Source: Phaeoceros laevis (Eukaryota; Anthocerotophyta; Anthocerotopsida; Notothyladales). From it: a stretch of DNA of 64,000 nt. Each line of letters begins with the position of its first letter. Within the stretch, counting starts at the first letter, position 1. Shown piece after piece: positions 48,639 to 59,586 of this stretch. The stretch is taken from assembly GCA_049999765.1 (NCBI GenBank), contig JBNGIQ010009547.1, forward strand, positions 1 to 64,000, read 5' to 3'. Under the pieces are notes generated by a model. It was given only the letters and a program-made list of their open reading frames with translations. It was not told where the DNA came from and did not search any database. Made by a program: the position numbers and the translations under genes.

Positions 48639-48742
48639 CACCGGCAACCTACCATGAACGAAAACTGTCCTTCGTTTTGCCTAAAGAACATAACGAAGTT
48701 GCCGTCTTGCCAAAAGAAAAATTTTCATAGCTCATCTCCGTT

Positions 48743-48814
48743 AGGCCCCACCGAGATTCGAACTCGGGCTCTTGGATTCAAAGTCCAATGTCGTAACCAC
48801 TAGACTATGGGGCC
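48743..48814 (-). tRNA. tRNA-Gln (TTG anticodon)
   Basis: On the minus strand the 72-nt sequence folds as a cloverleaf. The acceptor stem is GGCCCCA with TGGGGCC, the D-arm has the A-box-like TAGTCTAGTGGTTA, the anticodon stem-loop is TTGGA-CTTTGAA-TCCAA with anticodon TTG, and the T-arm has GAGTTCGAATCTC (the B box). The 3' CCA is not encoded, as in nuclear genes. A T-run lies downstream on the minus strand. Confidence 0.97.
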
Positions 48815-48935
48815 ACTGATGCTGTAGAAGATGCTGCACACATTAACTACAATACTTTTTTCCTGAATGGGTCTAACCTTACCACCTTCATGTGGTTCTT
48901 GCTTTTTATGCAATACCCTAACATTACCACCTTAA

Positions 48936-49134
48936 CCCTTCAGAGACCGGGGTTTCGAAAACCAATAAAACTTCTTCGAAACCCCATGAAACTTCCCTTA
49001 CAATGGCGCTTCATGCCCGGCTTGACCTTTCTAACAATACTATATAAGGCATCCTTAATTTTTTCTCCTAGGAGATAGTAGAAAGCATCCTTAAAGTGGC
49101 TGGCACAGACATTTTTGTCCCGTTGGTCTCTTAA
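48936..49134 (-). mobile_element. Short non-autonomous TTAA element, copy A
   Basis: TTAA at 48932-48935 is followed by CCCTTCAGAGACCGGGG. The element runs to TCTCTTAA at 49134, where it meets copy B head to head. Read on the minus strand, its interior (ATGCTTTCTACTATCTC, TATTGTTAGAAAGGT, GAAGTTTCATGGGGTTTCG) matches copy C. It has no coding capacity. Confidence 0.85.
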
Positions 49135-49683
49135 CCCTTAAGAGACCAACGGAACAAAAATGTCGGTGCCCAGTCCGTTTAACGATGCTTTCTACTACTC
49201 GTATGGGAAAAAAATATTTTATTGTCTTATATAATATTGTTAGAAAGGTGACGTTGTTATAGTATTGTTAGAAAGGTGACGTCGTGCTGATGCCGGATCA
49301 GCCCATCTTGGCTGGCGGCTAGCGGCTAGCAAGGAAGATTCCTTCAACGGGATGCTTGATACCCCGCTTGATACCCCGTTTTGCGTGGAAAGTGAGTTTG
49401 GAAGCCCGCGATTGAGGCCAAGCATGAACAACTACTTCATGCTTTTTGGGTGCGTCGCGTAGACTTGGGCGCGAGGGAAAGGTCTGCTTTTGGCGCGAGG
49501 GAGGGGTCTGCTTGGGCGCAAGGGAGGGGTCTGGCAACCAGGCCTGGAAGTTCGGGATCCACGCGGTGCGCCGGGGTGTGGCCAGATAGAGGGCTGGCCC
49601 CCAATGGAACCAGCATATCACAAAACAAGAATCGCCCTCATAACGGGCGATTCTGGGGTTTCGAATCCCCGGTCTCTTAAGGG
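49135..49683 (+). mobile_element. Short non-autonomous TTAA element, copy B
   Basis: It starts CCCTTAAGAGACC at 49135 and ends CCCCGGTCTCTTAAGGG at 49683, followed by TTAA at 49684-49687. It shares ATGCTTTCTACTA, ATTGTTAGAAAGGTGACG and GTCGTGCTGATGCCGGAT with copy C. It is longer because of an inserted GC-rich stretch at about 49440-49610 that includes three units of about 23 bp. It has no transposase frame. Confidence 0.88.
49467..49534 (+). repeat. About 23-bp tandem repeat, three units
   Basis: GGGCGCGAGGGAAAGGTCTG, GGCGCGAGGGAGGGGTCTG and GGGCGCAAGGGAGGGGTCTG follow one another inside element copy B. Confidence 0.85.
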
Positions 49684-50011
49684 TTAAGGTGTTTCTGGCT
49701 TCTTGGCTGTCTCTTCATGCTGATTTATCATGATGCAGCCTGCTTGCTGGCCTTGCCACCTCCAACATCCACGAAATTCCATTGCAACTTATGCGTCATT
49801 TCTCTGATGTCTATCCACTGTCAATATTTTCTTCCTATACGTATTACCTTTTGGTCATGTCATAGGATCTGCTGCAAAATCCGTCTCGTGTACTCCTGCC
49901 ACAAAGGAGGATGTTCTTGGTAGCATCAAAGACGAGACTCGAAAAACCATCAAACCGGTCCTAATTCAGGTTCGGCATGGCAAAGCAGGTAACAGCCCAG
50001 CCTACGCGAAT

Positions 50012-50542
50012 TCAATCCCTGTGCTTGCGTTTCTTCTTCTTCTTAGATTCTGCCCGTCTCTCATCTTCTTCCTCCCTCTTCCGCTCTAGAGCAGCCCTAG
50101 GCTGCAGGTCATCGGGCAAATCATCGTCCAATACAGGCCTCAGCTTGGGATTCTTCAACTGCTGCGTCCTGGAGGGGCGAGACATGTACACCCTCTCGTT
50201 TGTGCACTCGTAGGTCCAATGCCCTTGGAAGCAACGCTGGCACACCACCCTGGACTGAGCTCCCCCGTCCCCTGCCTTGACGACCTTGGGATGCTTCCTA
50301 ACCCCCAGCGTCACCGCCTTCTCCGTGCTCATCAGGTACATCTGCCGCTTGGCTTCTTTCCTCTCCTGCCATCGACTCGGGCCCTCCTCCTTCTGCCCGT
50401 ACGCGTTCACATTCCTGGCCGCAGCCGCCGCTGCCCTCTCCGCTTGCGCCCGGCTCAAACCCTTGGCCGCGCTCAGAGCAGCGGCCTTGATGCGGTCCGC
50501 AGCTGCAGCCGCTGCATCGGCAGTCTCCTTGTTCGACGCCAT
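50012..50542 (-). CDS. Zinc-knuckle protein, ZCCHC10-like
   Basis: A single exon encodes 176 residues from the ATG at 50542. An alanine-rich N-terminus (ADAAAAAADRIKAAALSAAK) precedes a CCHC zinc knuckle, VCQRCFQGHWTYEC, of the CxxCxxxGHWxxxC form. The C-terminus is lysine- and arginine-rich (ESKKKKKRKHRD), a likely nuclear localisation signal. This matches ZCCHC10, a small nuclear protein probably tied to RNA processing. The intronless structure is normal for such a short gene. Confidence 0.9.
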   Translation of the reverse strand: MASNKETADAAAAAADRIKAAALSAAKGLSRAQAERAAAAAARNVNAYGQKEEGPSRWQERKEAKRQMYLMSTEKAVTLGVRKHPKVVKAGDGGAQSRVVCQRCFQGHWTYECTNERVYMSRPSRTQQLKNPKLRPVLDDDLPDDLQPRAALERKREEEDERRAESKKKKKRKHRD

Positions 50543-51642
50543 CACAGCGCACCGGTGCAGCTACCCGCTCCTCTTCACGCACGCTCGCTCAAATCCCTCC
50601 GCTGCCACCTCAACAGTGCAAGCTCGCAAACTTCTGCCAAAACCTAACCCTGGACTCCGACTGCCAAATTGAGCATGTATGGACACCTTCCGCAGCAGCC
50701 ACCATCGCCTTCACGGCAGAGAGAAGACCACCTGCCTTCACGGCTCACGAAATTAGACGAAGCCACCGTCAGCTACCGACCTCCGACACAAGGAAAGGAT
50801 GCTCCGCTTGTCGTAGCTCGTCGGCAGCAGCAAAACGACCAACAGCGATAAGGAGAAAACACTATTGCGGTGCATAGGCGTGTTATTCTTGAGGTTGACA
50901 CGTAAGGGGATGAGGTTTTTAACCGGGCGTCGACGATGGCACGGTTAGCATGGAACCAGAATCGTTGGACCAGCTCGGCGGATAACAATAGATGAATTAT
51001 GGAGGCCAGTTTATTCTGGGCCTCCTGTTACAGTTGTAAGCAACCCGGCAGGGGCCGCAACTGACGTGGACCAGTTTTGGATTGGCGGAGAGTCCTTAAT
51101 TAGGGGCAGCGATGGGAACGACCGGCTGCGGCGGAGTGCGACAGACCCGAGGTCCCAGGCGGAATTGGAGTTGCTTCTAGGAGCGGCCTGGCCCCTGGCC
51201 TCTTGTGCCCCTCCCCCTTCGTCCCTGTTCCCGCGCAACTCCGGCGAGCGCCGGCCGGCGGGCTCAGTCAAAAATCGAGCAGAATCTGGCTCCGAGTTGT
51301 GCACGATTCATTGCCAACAGTGTTGAGGCCTTTAAAGTCTGTCACTCCTGCGGTATGACGAAATTTGTGTCGGGAGAGTTGGTGTTGCACCGGATTGGCA
51401 ACGGAGCAGGCTCGTCGGGGGAGGGGGCCCGGTTTGAGCTCTTTCGTGATGGCTCTTGGAGCTACTCCTAATGCTGCTGTCTTGTTCTTGATCCGTTGGA
51501 AGAAGCATTTCTTGCGTTCGGCTGTGTGGCAATTTCGGTGAGGGTGATAGTGAATTTTGTGTTGGTTCCAGGTTGCTTGTGTTCCGCTGCTTCCGCAGCA
51601 CTTAAAGGTGGTGGTTGTTGTGTGTGGCAGGCGCGGTACCTA
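50543..51642. other. Intergenic region
   Basis: No supported gene. An ATG frame at 51449 (MALGATPNAAVLF) ends at a donor-like CG|GTGAGG but cannot be joined in frame to the next exon. Confidence 0.4.
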
Positions 51643-52225
51643 ATGAAGACGTGCACTTGTGAGAGGGTGGAGGAGAAAGTTCTGATGCAGCCGGGTGGAG
51701 GCCAGATCGAGTTCCAGAGCTGGACAGCGGTTCTGGTGCTAGTGCTGCAGATTCTGCTCAGGATTGTGGCATGTTTGGTTGGAATCCCTGTTTTTGTTTT
51801 GAAGCTTTGCACCTTGGACAAGGCGAGGGAGGCTTCGTCCAACAAGAGATCTCGCGAATGCCAGTGCTGTGCGGTAAGGTGCTGCTTGTTGCTCGAGGAG
51901 GAGTCTACGTCCTACATGAACCCTCTCTTTGGTCAGGACTGGACTAGCGAAGTCTACTGCGATGAGGAAACCTTGTTACCGGAGAATATGGTGAGACGCT
52001 TTGGAAGGCTCAGCCTGTTTCTTGTTCTCGTGCCATTTCCCAGGTAAAGTAGGCCAGCTGCTGAGACTTGGTATCGCATGGCAGACAACACCGGAGAGGG
52101 ATGACCGAATTGTGCAGGCTGCCAAGGAAAGGCAGCCGGTCAGTGAGAGAAGGAAATCTGTCGTGCCTGCACGAGCTGTGGCCAAGAAGAAACCACCGCC
52201 GAAGCCTCAACGAGTCTGGCGGTAG
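51643..52225 (+). CDS. Small hydrophobic protein, unknown function
   Basis: From the ATG at 51643, after an acceptor-like GTGGCAG, the frame reads MKTCTCERVEEKVLMQPGGG, then a transmembrane segment (VLVLVLQILLRIVACLVGIP) and a cysteine-rich stretch (SRECQCCAVRCC). It ends either at 52047 (unspliced) or after splicing. A basic downstream frame (VPARAVAKKKPPPKPQRVWR, to 52225) looks protein-like, but no donor phase joins it cleanly. No family recognised; the gene model needs transcript data. Confidence 0.35.
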
Positions 52226-52972
52226 CTTGTACCAGGGGTACGCAACTCAACTCCGGCCAGTAATACGAGAAGAACTAGCGGGGTTGTGGTCTTCTTGGGG
52301 TATTATATCAAGACAGAAAGCCTCAGTCCGATTTGCTTTATGCCTTGCAAGTCGCTTTCGCTGACGCAGTTTCCTTGGCTTTGGCATGAAGGATGTGCGG
52401 AACGTGCTCACGCAGTACAGGGTCACCTGGTCACCTTCGGCGAATAAATCTGCGTCAACCATATAAGTCTTACATGCTCAGAGAGAGATTTCTAGCTACT
52501 TATAGTGCCCTTGTCAATGGCGTAAGTTCCTATCTTGTTCCCTTGTTATACATGGTCATAGGATTTCATCAGCACCGAAGCAAAGAATACTCGTGCCGGC
52601 CACGTTGGAAACAAAGGCGTGCCGGCCACGTTGGAAACAAAGGCACAGGCGTGTGATGCTGCTCCTGTCAAATTATTGTACAAGACCAGACCGCATTGGT
52701 CTCGTGTACCACGACGACACTCCTCGAGATTGGACCATTTGATCTACTTTCTCTCACCAGGTTGTCATTGCACACAAGGAAACAACGGGTGTCGTGCAGG
52801 GACTCTATCAGCGGCCAATAGGCCGGAGTTGTAGCCGGCAATCCTACAAAGTAGAACGTGTGAAAGCACTGCCTCACAGGAATAGAACACTAGCCGGGCA
52901 TTGCGGTCAGTATTTTTTTTGAAATGACTTTCTTGTACAGAAGCCCGAATAGGCATGCAATCATTCACCCCA
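52226..52972. other. Intergenic region
   Basis: No gene seen. It contains a perfect two-copy tandem repeat of 26 bp at about 52593-52644. Confidence 0.5.
52593..52644 (+). repeat. 26-bp direct repeat, two perfect copies
   Basis: The unit starting GTGCCGGCCACGTTGG and ending AACAAAGGC occurs twice head to tail, a recent tandem duplication. Confidence 0.9.
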
Positions 52973-54954
52973 TTACCCGCTCACCCTTTCCCTTATGTTC
53001 ACTAACAATGTCTCAAGCCCCAACAAATCAGCAAAAATAGCCTGCTTCCTAGAGTAATTTTTACAAAGTCGAACGTGGTAGTAGCAAGTATCCCAACCCA
53101 GAAAGGAGAACAGCCACATCAACCAGTTTCTTCGAGGCAACGAACCCAACAGAGAATACAGACGCAGCCCAGCTGCGTGAGTGTAGTTTCTCAAGGCTGT
53201 GCTGTAAAATAAATACGGGAAAACCTTCACATACAATCGCGACACCAAATTAGTCCGACCAGCTTTGTGCGCACCTTTACCGTGCAATGCACTCAGCGGC
53301 AATATTTTGACAACTGGCCAGAAAGCCCTTACCTCGATGACAATTGCTCCTGGGCGAGCAAAAAGTAGATTTACATTTTGAGAACCATGAGGGACGATGA
53401 AGAAGTCATCCTCAGCTACAGCTCGCACCTGTGAACACTCAGCGAACGGTTGGCCATGTTCACAGATGACACAGAATCGAGTCCAAGCAAGATGATGAAA
53501 AGAGAACTACCTGGTCACAGAAGGAGCCAATCCCAACCTCCCGTTGCACAACAGGTATATTCAAATCTCGTCTTATAATTTCTTCAATCTGTATGGCACT
53601 GTCAGTGAGTCTAAGTGGCATTCTTCTACAACGGGGTACCAAAGGTCTCAGTGATTGCCCACCTGAAGTTTGTTGGCAAGGTGACGAGGGCCTCTCCTAT
53701 CCAATATTACTGCTTTCTTCAAGGGCCATGTGACATTACCCTGCGAAAAATGAATGGTTCCACAGATCAAATCTTGCAACTACAGACGAGAAGACGCTGG
53801 CAGACTTCCTGTCAGTGAAAATCTCAGACACGTCCAACAAGGCTCAAATATGGTACAAACTCACATTAGGTATGGAGCAGTATTCCAAAACTCTTGATCT
53901 CAGCCAATTATTAGTATCCGTATCAGGAACATAACGAACTGAAGTTGGCGAGGAGTATAACACAGCATCCTCAAAACACACAGCTGCTTCTCTCTCTCTT
54001 GGAAGTTCCAGGTACCTAACCATATCCTCCATATCATTTGCCGCAATAAAACCCTTGGTCCAGTCTGATGTCTCCTTCTTTGATGAAAACCAATAGAGAC
54101 TGATGTTCTTCAACCGTTCATTATAAAGTCGAGACAGCAGTAAAGCAGGGATAAGCTTTTCTGCTTCATGGTGAGGATTGGGTTTATCAAATGGAAGAAA
54201 CCGCTGATCTGCCACCATGGTAAGTCCACGAATCCAATCTCTCTCGTTACAGTCCCCATGCTGCACATGCAGTGTCAAGCGTTCCCCATAAAAGCGCATG
54301 ATAGATGGCACTTCTGACTCGCCCCCATCAAGAATCTTCCGTCCCTGAGGATGAGAGTATGCTGCTTCATACTGTGGGCTTCCCCTTGATCTGCAGATTA
54401 CGACCTGCCATCCGAAGGGTAACATATCATATCAGCGCTCCAGCTAAAAGACAGCCATGTCAAATACCTTATGAGACTCGTGAGAGGCTTGCAGCTAACA
54501 CTTACCTTCACAAAACACTGCAATTAACTTTCCTCGCTGGTTTGGGAAACAATTCTGCTTGTTTGCATTGCTTTCAGAAGTCATTCCATGAAATGTGCAA
54601 GCACAAAAACCTCTTGTGAAGTAGCATGCTCACCTTGGACGAATGAAAGCACACTGGCACTCTTGGAAAGCAGTCAGCGTGACAANNNNNNNNNNNNNNN
54701 NNNNNNNNNNNNNNNNNNNNNNNNNNNNNNNNNNNNNNNNNNNNNNNNNNNNNNNNNNNNNNNNNNNNNNNNNNNNNNNNNNNNNGATGAGTACATTGCA
54801 ATTCCGTGGCGGGGCCTCGAATGTAAGCAGAAGGCAGGTCTGCCGGAGCACTCAAACTCTGAAACAGAAAAGGTAGCAGCAAACACAAAAGCAGAAGGGG
54901 TCCGATGGATCGAACAAAGCAGGGGCGCACACTCGACCGCCGCATGGCCTGCAA
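52973..54954 (-). CDS. GT61-family glycosyltransferase (type II membrane protein)
   Basis: Exon 1, from the ATG at 54954, encodes a short basic N-terminus and a signal anchor (IGPLLLLCLLLPFLFQSL), then runs into the gap at 54686-54785 and ends CHADCFPRVPVCFHSSK. Later exons give VVICRSRGSPQYEAAY, RKILDGGESEVPSIMRFYGE, AVCFEDAVLYSS, GNVTWPLKKAVILDRRGPRH, then DLNIPVVQREVGIGSFCDQV. The acceptor-site region is DDFFIVPHGSQNVNLLFARP with GAIVIE, followed by VFPYLFYS. The HG(S/A)xxxNLLF motif and signal anchor fit GT61 (DUF563), Golgi enzymes that add sugars to cell-wall xylan or N-glycans. The last intron is open in frame; its removal restores IVIEVFPY. Substrate unknown. Confidence 0.8.
54686..54785. 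other. Assembly gap (100 N)
   Basis: A run of 100 N inside the first exon region of the GT61 gene. Confidence 0.99.
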
Positions 54955-56030
54955 CTGGCTATCTCCATGCAGACCTTAGCAAACACTTGTAACAGGCCTC
55001 CTAATCTGTCCTCTTTACACCAAATTCCAATCAACAGGAAAACGCACTGCCCGCCCTTCTTCTTGGAAGCCTGCTCACGCCTTGGTTCATCCAACTCCTA
55101 CGCCTTCATCCCATCCAATCTGGCAAGGCTTGCTCCCTGCAAATCCTACCTAAATCTGTTGTCCAGCCACAGATCCTGCCGAAGGTTGCCTGCTCAAACA
55201 ACATGCCAGGTAAAGGGTCCCTGCTGGCCGCCTCAAAATGCCTAAGGTTCGGAACGGACGAGGCTCTCGTAATGCCAGCAGCTTCAACCTTCTGAAGTCC
55301 AGAATGACGAGCGATTCCAAGTCCTTTGCGTGCAACCAGACCGGGGCAGTAGACGCAATCCAGCTACGTTTTTGCGGCCAATTCAACAGAAAGCTCGAAG
55401 TCACCAAACCAAGTGCCGCGGGCCAAGGAATAGCAAAACAAGTTCGAACTGGCAAGCTGTCTTAGTCGTAGGTGTCCGACCAACCGGTCCCGCCCTCCAA
55501 AAGCACCATTACACATAATAGTAAACAGGGGTCACGAACGGAGGAATGGTTTGTTCCGAGTTGGTTTCAACTGTACGGATGATGGTTTGCCCAGAGGTGA
55601 AAGTAGAGGAATGCTTCAGTTGGGGGGTTTTGATCAGTCCTTACAAAGGCATCATTGCAAACAACCATCACACTTCGAAACCTTCGTTTATATAAGGAAG
55701 AGTCTGGAAGACTTTTCAGTTTGAACTGTTTTGCAACTCTAGCAATGAGGCCAGGAGAGGCCAACCATGGCAGAGTAGGCGGCGCAGACATGTGAGGATG
55801 GAACCTCAAATTTGGCGTTGCGCGTATCAAGGGGGAAACTCGAGATGCCTTCATTATCGCAATTCACTAATTCACTAACTCTGACTTCGCACTGTAACTG
55901 CCACTGGAGACTGAAAAATGGAATCGTGATTTTTTGCGTTGAAATTCATCACAACCAGACTCCCCCAAAAGGATGGACGGGAAGTAAACCTGGATAGTGG
56001 CCAAAAAAGGTCCGGCTCACGCCCATTGGA
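54955..56030. other. Intergenic region
   Basis: No supported gene. Two overlapping opposite frames of about 75-100 codons at 55150-55460 show no recognisable pattern. Confidence 0.4.
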
Positions 56031-58697
56031 CTAGAACATGAATTGGATTCCGCGAATTCTTTGCAGTTGAACCTGTCCTCCAGCTGGTATTCCTGCACAT
56101 GTCAAAAGAAAATGCCAGACTATCTTCTCCGACTGCAATAGACTCCTGAGACGATTGCCAGACCACCAACTGACATAGCTAGGAGACCCCAAAGCCTCCT
56201 TGAGCTCGACTTCTTGTTTGGAACAACCATCAGTGACTCGATCTGTTGCAGCATCAGCAACTGAAAGCAATTAGAATCAATTTCCTCATTCTGAAGCTGC
56301 CAACTTAGCTATGTGGACTGAGGAACTTACGGAAATCATCTTATCCCAGCTCTGGGTGATGCCTGGCACATGTCCCTTTCCTACCACGGCTACCACAGTA
56401 GAGTAATCCTTTGCAACAAGCCGCAGCATTGCAGTCATGTATCTGTCAGGAGCACAGATTGTGAGCCTGCTATGCAAGAAGCATCCTTTTGCCAAGTACA
56501 TAAATTCGAGACCCAGCAAATCACCTATGGTATACAGATAGCAGGCTATCCAACTCATAAATCTACTGCATTTTAGGATGTTACAGACAGCCTAAACAGC
56601 AGGAAACCAAAGGTTTTGTTTACAGGTCTCGCTCGAAGATAAGAGTCTCCATAACGGTGGGCAATCTTTTCCCCATCTCCTGGATTACCCGCGTGACCAT
56701 ATCATTATCCTTCATTCCCTCAACCTGTGAGCCATTTCTCCCAGTCAAATAACCATTTACACAGGTACAAAGCACATCACATATCTAAGATTCTGTAAAT
56801 CTGACGAGAAAGAACTGCGCAAAGCAGCAATTCACCATGGAGACCGAAAACCTGACGATGAAGAAACAAGTTCTCTTACCATTTCGCTAAGTTCCTCAGC
56901 GCTGGGCAGGAACAGAGAACGAAACACCATGCAGTAGATTAACACAGTTTTTTCCCATAAGCTCATTTTTGCCCATGTCCTGCGCAATGTGATCTGGAAT
57001 TTCTAAGCACTTAGTCTTTATCCACAAGAAACATCTGATCTACCACACCCAAAACTCATGAAAACAGTCCAGACCTGTACGGGTCGATCTCCCAATGTAA
57101 CTTTTGCGCCACATGCCATTGCCCCCTCATAAGCTACACGAAACTCAGAGCCAGGAAATACTTCAAGTTTTGCTGAAACCTAGAGATTCAACAGTCAGTG
57201 ATATAGCAGCCTTTCCACAAAGAAGTGCATCATGGGCCTGCCACTGGCTACACATGTCAAAGAAACACACCTTGGATAAGAACCATCCGTATATGATCCC
57301 AAGGGCGTTCATCTTCTTGCTCCTCCATGATTCCAGCATCTCTCCTAAAGTAGGAACCTAAAGTTCAGACAGAAAATATAAGGCCACAATGTCAACCTTA
57401 ACCTGATTGCCAAGATCCGGAAAATCAGCCCCTTACCTGCAGCGTCTGAGGCATGAGCATTGCCACACGGCTGGAACATAGCTCAATGAAAACAACCTGC
57501 AAGACAAATGCAATGGAACCTCAGTGGTAAAAAATTTGCTTGATCAGGAGATCTGTTCTTAAAATCCTATTGCGAATCCACCTGTTAGAATTAACGAAGG
57601 CTTTCAAAATATGGTTACAGACCTGAGGTTTTACAGTTTGGATAACGTTGGCAACCTCCTTACACGNNNNNNNNNNNNNNNNNNNNNNNNNNNNNNNNNN
57701 NNNNNNNNNNNNNNNNNNNNNNNNNNNNNNNNNNNNNNNNNNNNNNNNNNNNNNNNNNNNNNNNNNCTCCTGCGAAAACCAAAACTTGCTCAGAACTGCT
57801 ATACAAGGTGTCCATATGCTCAACGACTTGGCAGCAGCAATTGAACTTTTTGTTTCACGCTAGAAGCAAAGCCCAGATTGCTAGAGGATCCAATTGGGAA
57901 GGGCAGAACGTCTGCAACATCCAAGAGACCTGATAACAACCCCTCAGGAACTGATCTCCACAACTACATTGAAGAATACGAGAACAGCGGACTCAGGACC
58001 ACAGTAAGATTACCAGGGACACGTGCGCTGTCCCAACAATGTATATGTCACACTGGCCACTCGGCGCAGAAGAAGGAATTTCCAAAACCACAACATCCTT
58101 CCAACCTTCTGGGAACTCAGTTTTGTCAAATGCCTTGGCAGCTGTTGGTGAAGCAGCAGCCGGTGCATTCTCTAAATGACAGTCAGCCGCTGAACTCTCC
58201 AGATTGAAGTCCGAGAATTCGTGTGGGCTCTCATCTTCCGCGTCGCAAAACGCCCCTCTTTGCAGCACTGGCTCTTCTCTACCAATTTCATCGTTGCGCC
58301 AGTTTCCAGCTGCAAGCAAAACCTCTGGGGCCCCTGTCGCATCCGCCTCCGCCGGAATGCACAACAGCTCGCCACTCACATCCGCGGGTGCTCCGGCGGA
58401 CGCAGCTTCTATTTCATCCGCACCATTGCTAGCCACTAGTGTACCTGATTCTAAATCCGTGTCCATCAATGTTGTATCTTGCTCAGAATTAATCTCATAC
58501 CCGGGGTGAGCGGGGGCTTCACCTTCATGCACCACATCTGTCCCATGCGGTCCTGCTGCAACCCGAGTACCTGCGCCGACGTAATACTCCCCTTCCCCGC
58601 TCACTTCAGGAGCAGGACTGAGATACCGATGTGCACCAATTTCGGGCTGGCTTCCCACTTCTTGCCTTACAGAATCCTCGCCTTCTACCGACGCCAT
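56031..58697 (-). CDS. TraB-domain membrane protein
   Basis: Exon 1 (58697 to about 58014) encodes an acidic, disordered N-terminus of about 200 residues, then VVVLEIPSS and CDIYIVGTAHVS, the start of the TraB/PrgY domain. After the gap come CKEVANVIQTVKPQ, VVFIELCSSRVAMLMPQTLQ, VPTLGEMLESWRSKKMNALG, EFRVAYEGAMACGAKVTLGD (with RPVQITLRR), then LVAKDYSTVVAVVGKGHVPG, the conserved GxGH region. The gene ends at 56031. Plant TraB proteins include outer-mitochondrial-membrane TRB proteins involved in organelle contact and turnover. I saw no clear C-terminal transmembrane helix apart from a hydrophobic stretch near IVWHFLLTCAGIP. About ten short introns. Confidence 0.87.
57667..57766. other. Assembly gap (100 N)
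   Basis: A run of 100 N that removes the beginning of the second TraB exon. Confidence 0.99.
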
Positions 58698-59586
58698 TGC
58701 TGTAGTTGCGGACCACTCAGCATCACTCTCTATGCACCCCTAGCCCTAAGCAAACGAGGAATGCTCCAGCTAATTCCCAGCTGTGAAAGTCAGCAGCGGG
58801 GTCAAGAACTAGATGAAAGACTTGCGCTTGATGCCGTCAAGCGTCTCCAGCGTCGCACCTTGGATGATTTGTACAACTTGGCAGGCACATCACAACGGTA
58901 CGATGATAGGGCTAGGGAGAGGCCAGCAGTTCCGCCAGCAGCAGTGTCGAGAAGCTGAAGGGGAAACAAACCAAGCCGTCCGGGATGGAGAGATGCACCC
59001 TTTGCAGCATCAACCAGGCGCATGCAGAATCGGCAACACGGCGGCAGAGTAGAGGCGGTAAGAAGAATCTGGGCATGCGGGCGGGAAGGCTTCGCGATCG
59101 ATGCAGAATCCCGCGTGTTTTGTGCTGCCGTCTGCGGTTCTTGGTGCCCGTTTTCAAGTCGTGCACTTCCCGTTCCGGCAGCGTTCTGGTGCACACCTGG
59201 CCGGCAGGTGCTGTTTATCACTGCATCTACGTGCTGTTCAACGTCGGACAAGTTTCTCACTCCAAACGGCTGTCACAAGACCTCTCAGCATCATATTGGG
59301 GTGCCGGCGGTGCCGGTAGTTTAGACCCCACTCTGAAGTGCCTTTTTTTTATTTGACAGACAATAATAAACACATCACGGTCAAATTATCTACATAAAGT
59401 TGCAACAGAAGCAGCTCATTTTCTGGTCCCAACGCAGCGCTTGACGAAGGCAGGTCTCTCTCTATCGGCCACATGCAGTTGACTGTCTGTGTGAGAGAAT
59501 TACGGATGGGCCCGGGCTGCTGGAAGAGATATCCATACCAAGAGCGAAGCTGATTGAGAATTTGAGAGCTCCAAGAAATGCTCCTC
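58698..59586 (+). other. Intergenic region with a weak candidate frame
   Basis: A frame at 58761-58958 reads MLQLIPSCESQQRGQELDER, then ALDAVKRLQRRTLDDLYNLA. It looks helical and could be the first exon of a small gene divergent from TraB. No continuation or family was found. Confidence 0.25.

Larger units (their letters stand above)
48815..49990. other. Intergenic region between tRNA and ZCCHC10-like gene
   Basis: Mostly taken up by the two TTAA elements listed separately. The rest (48815-48931 and 49688-49990) shows no gene. Confidence 0.6.

Noticed and set aside
48936-49683. Hairpin RNA or miRNA precursor from the long inverted repeat
   Set aside because: TTAA-flanked ends and a third copy at 40 kb show that it is a pair of mobile elements instead.
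53232-53333. In-frame extra segment in the GT61 enzyme (RAFWPVVKILPL)
   Set aside because: It is bounded by GTAAGG and AAG, and its removal restores IVIEVFPY, typical of GT61.
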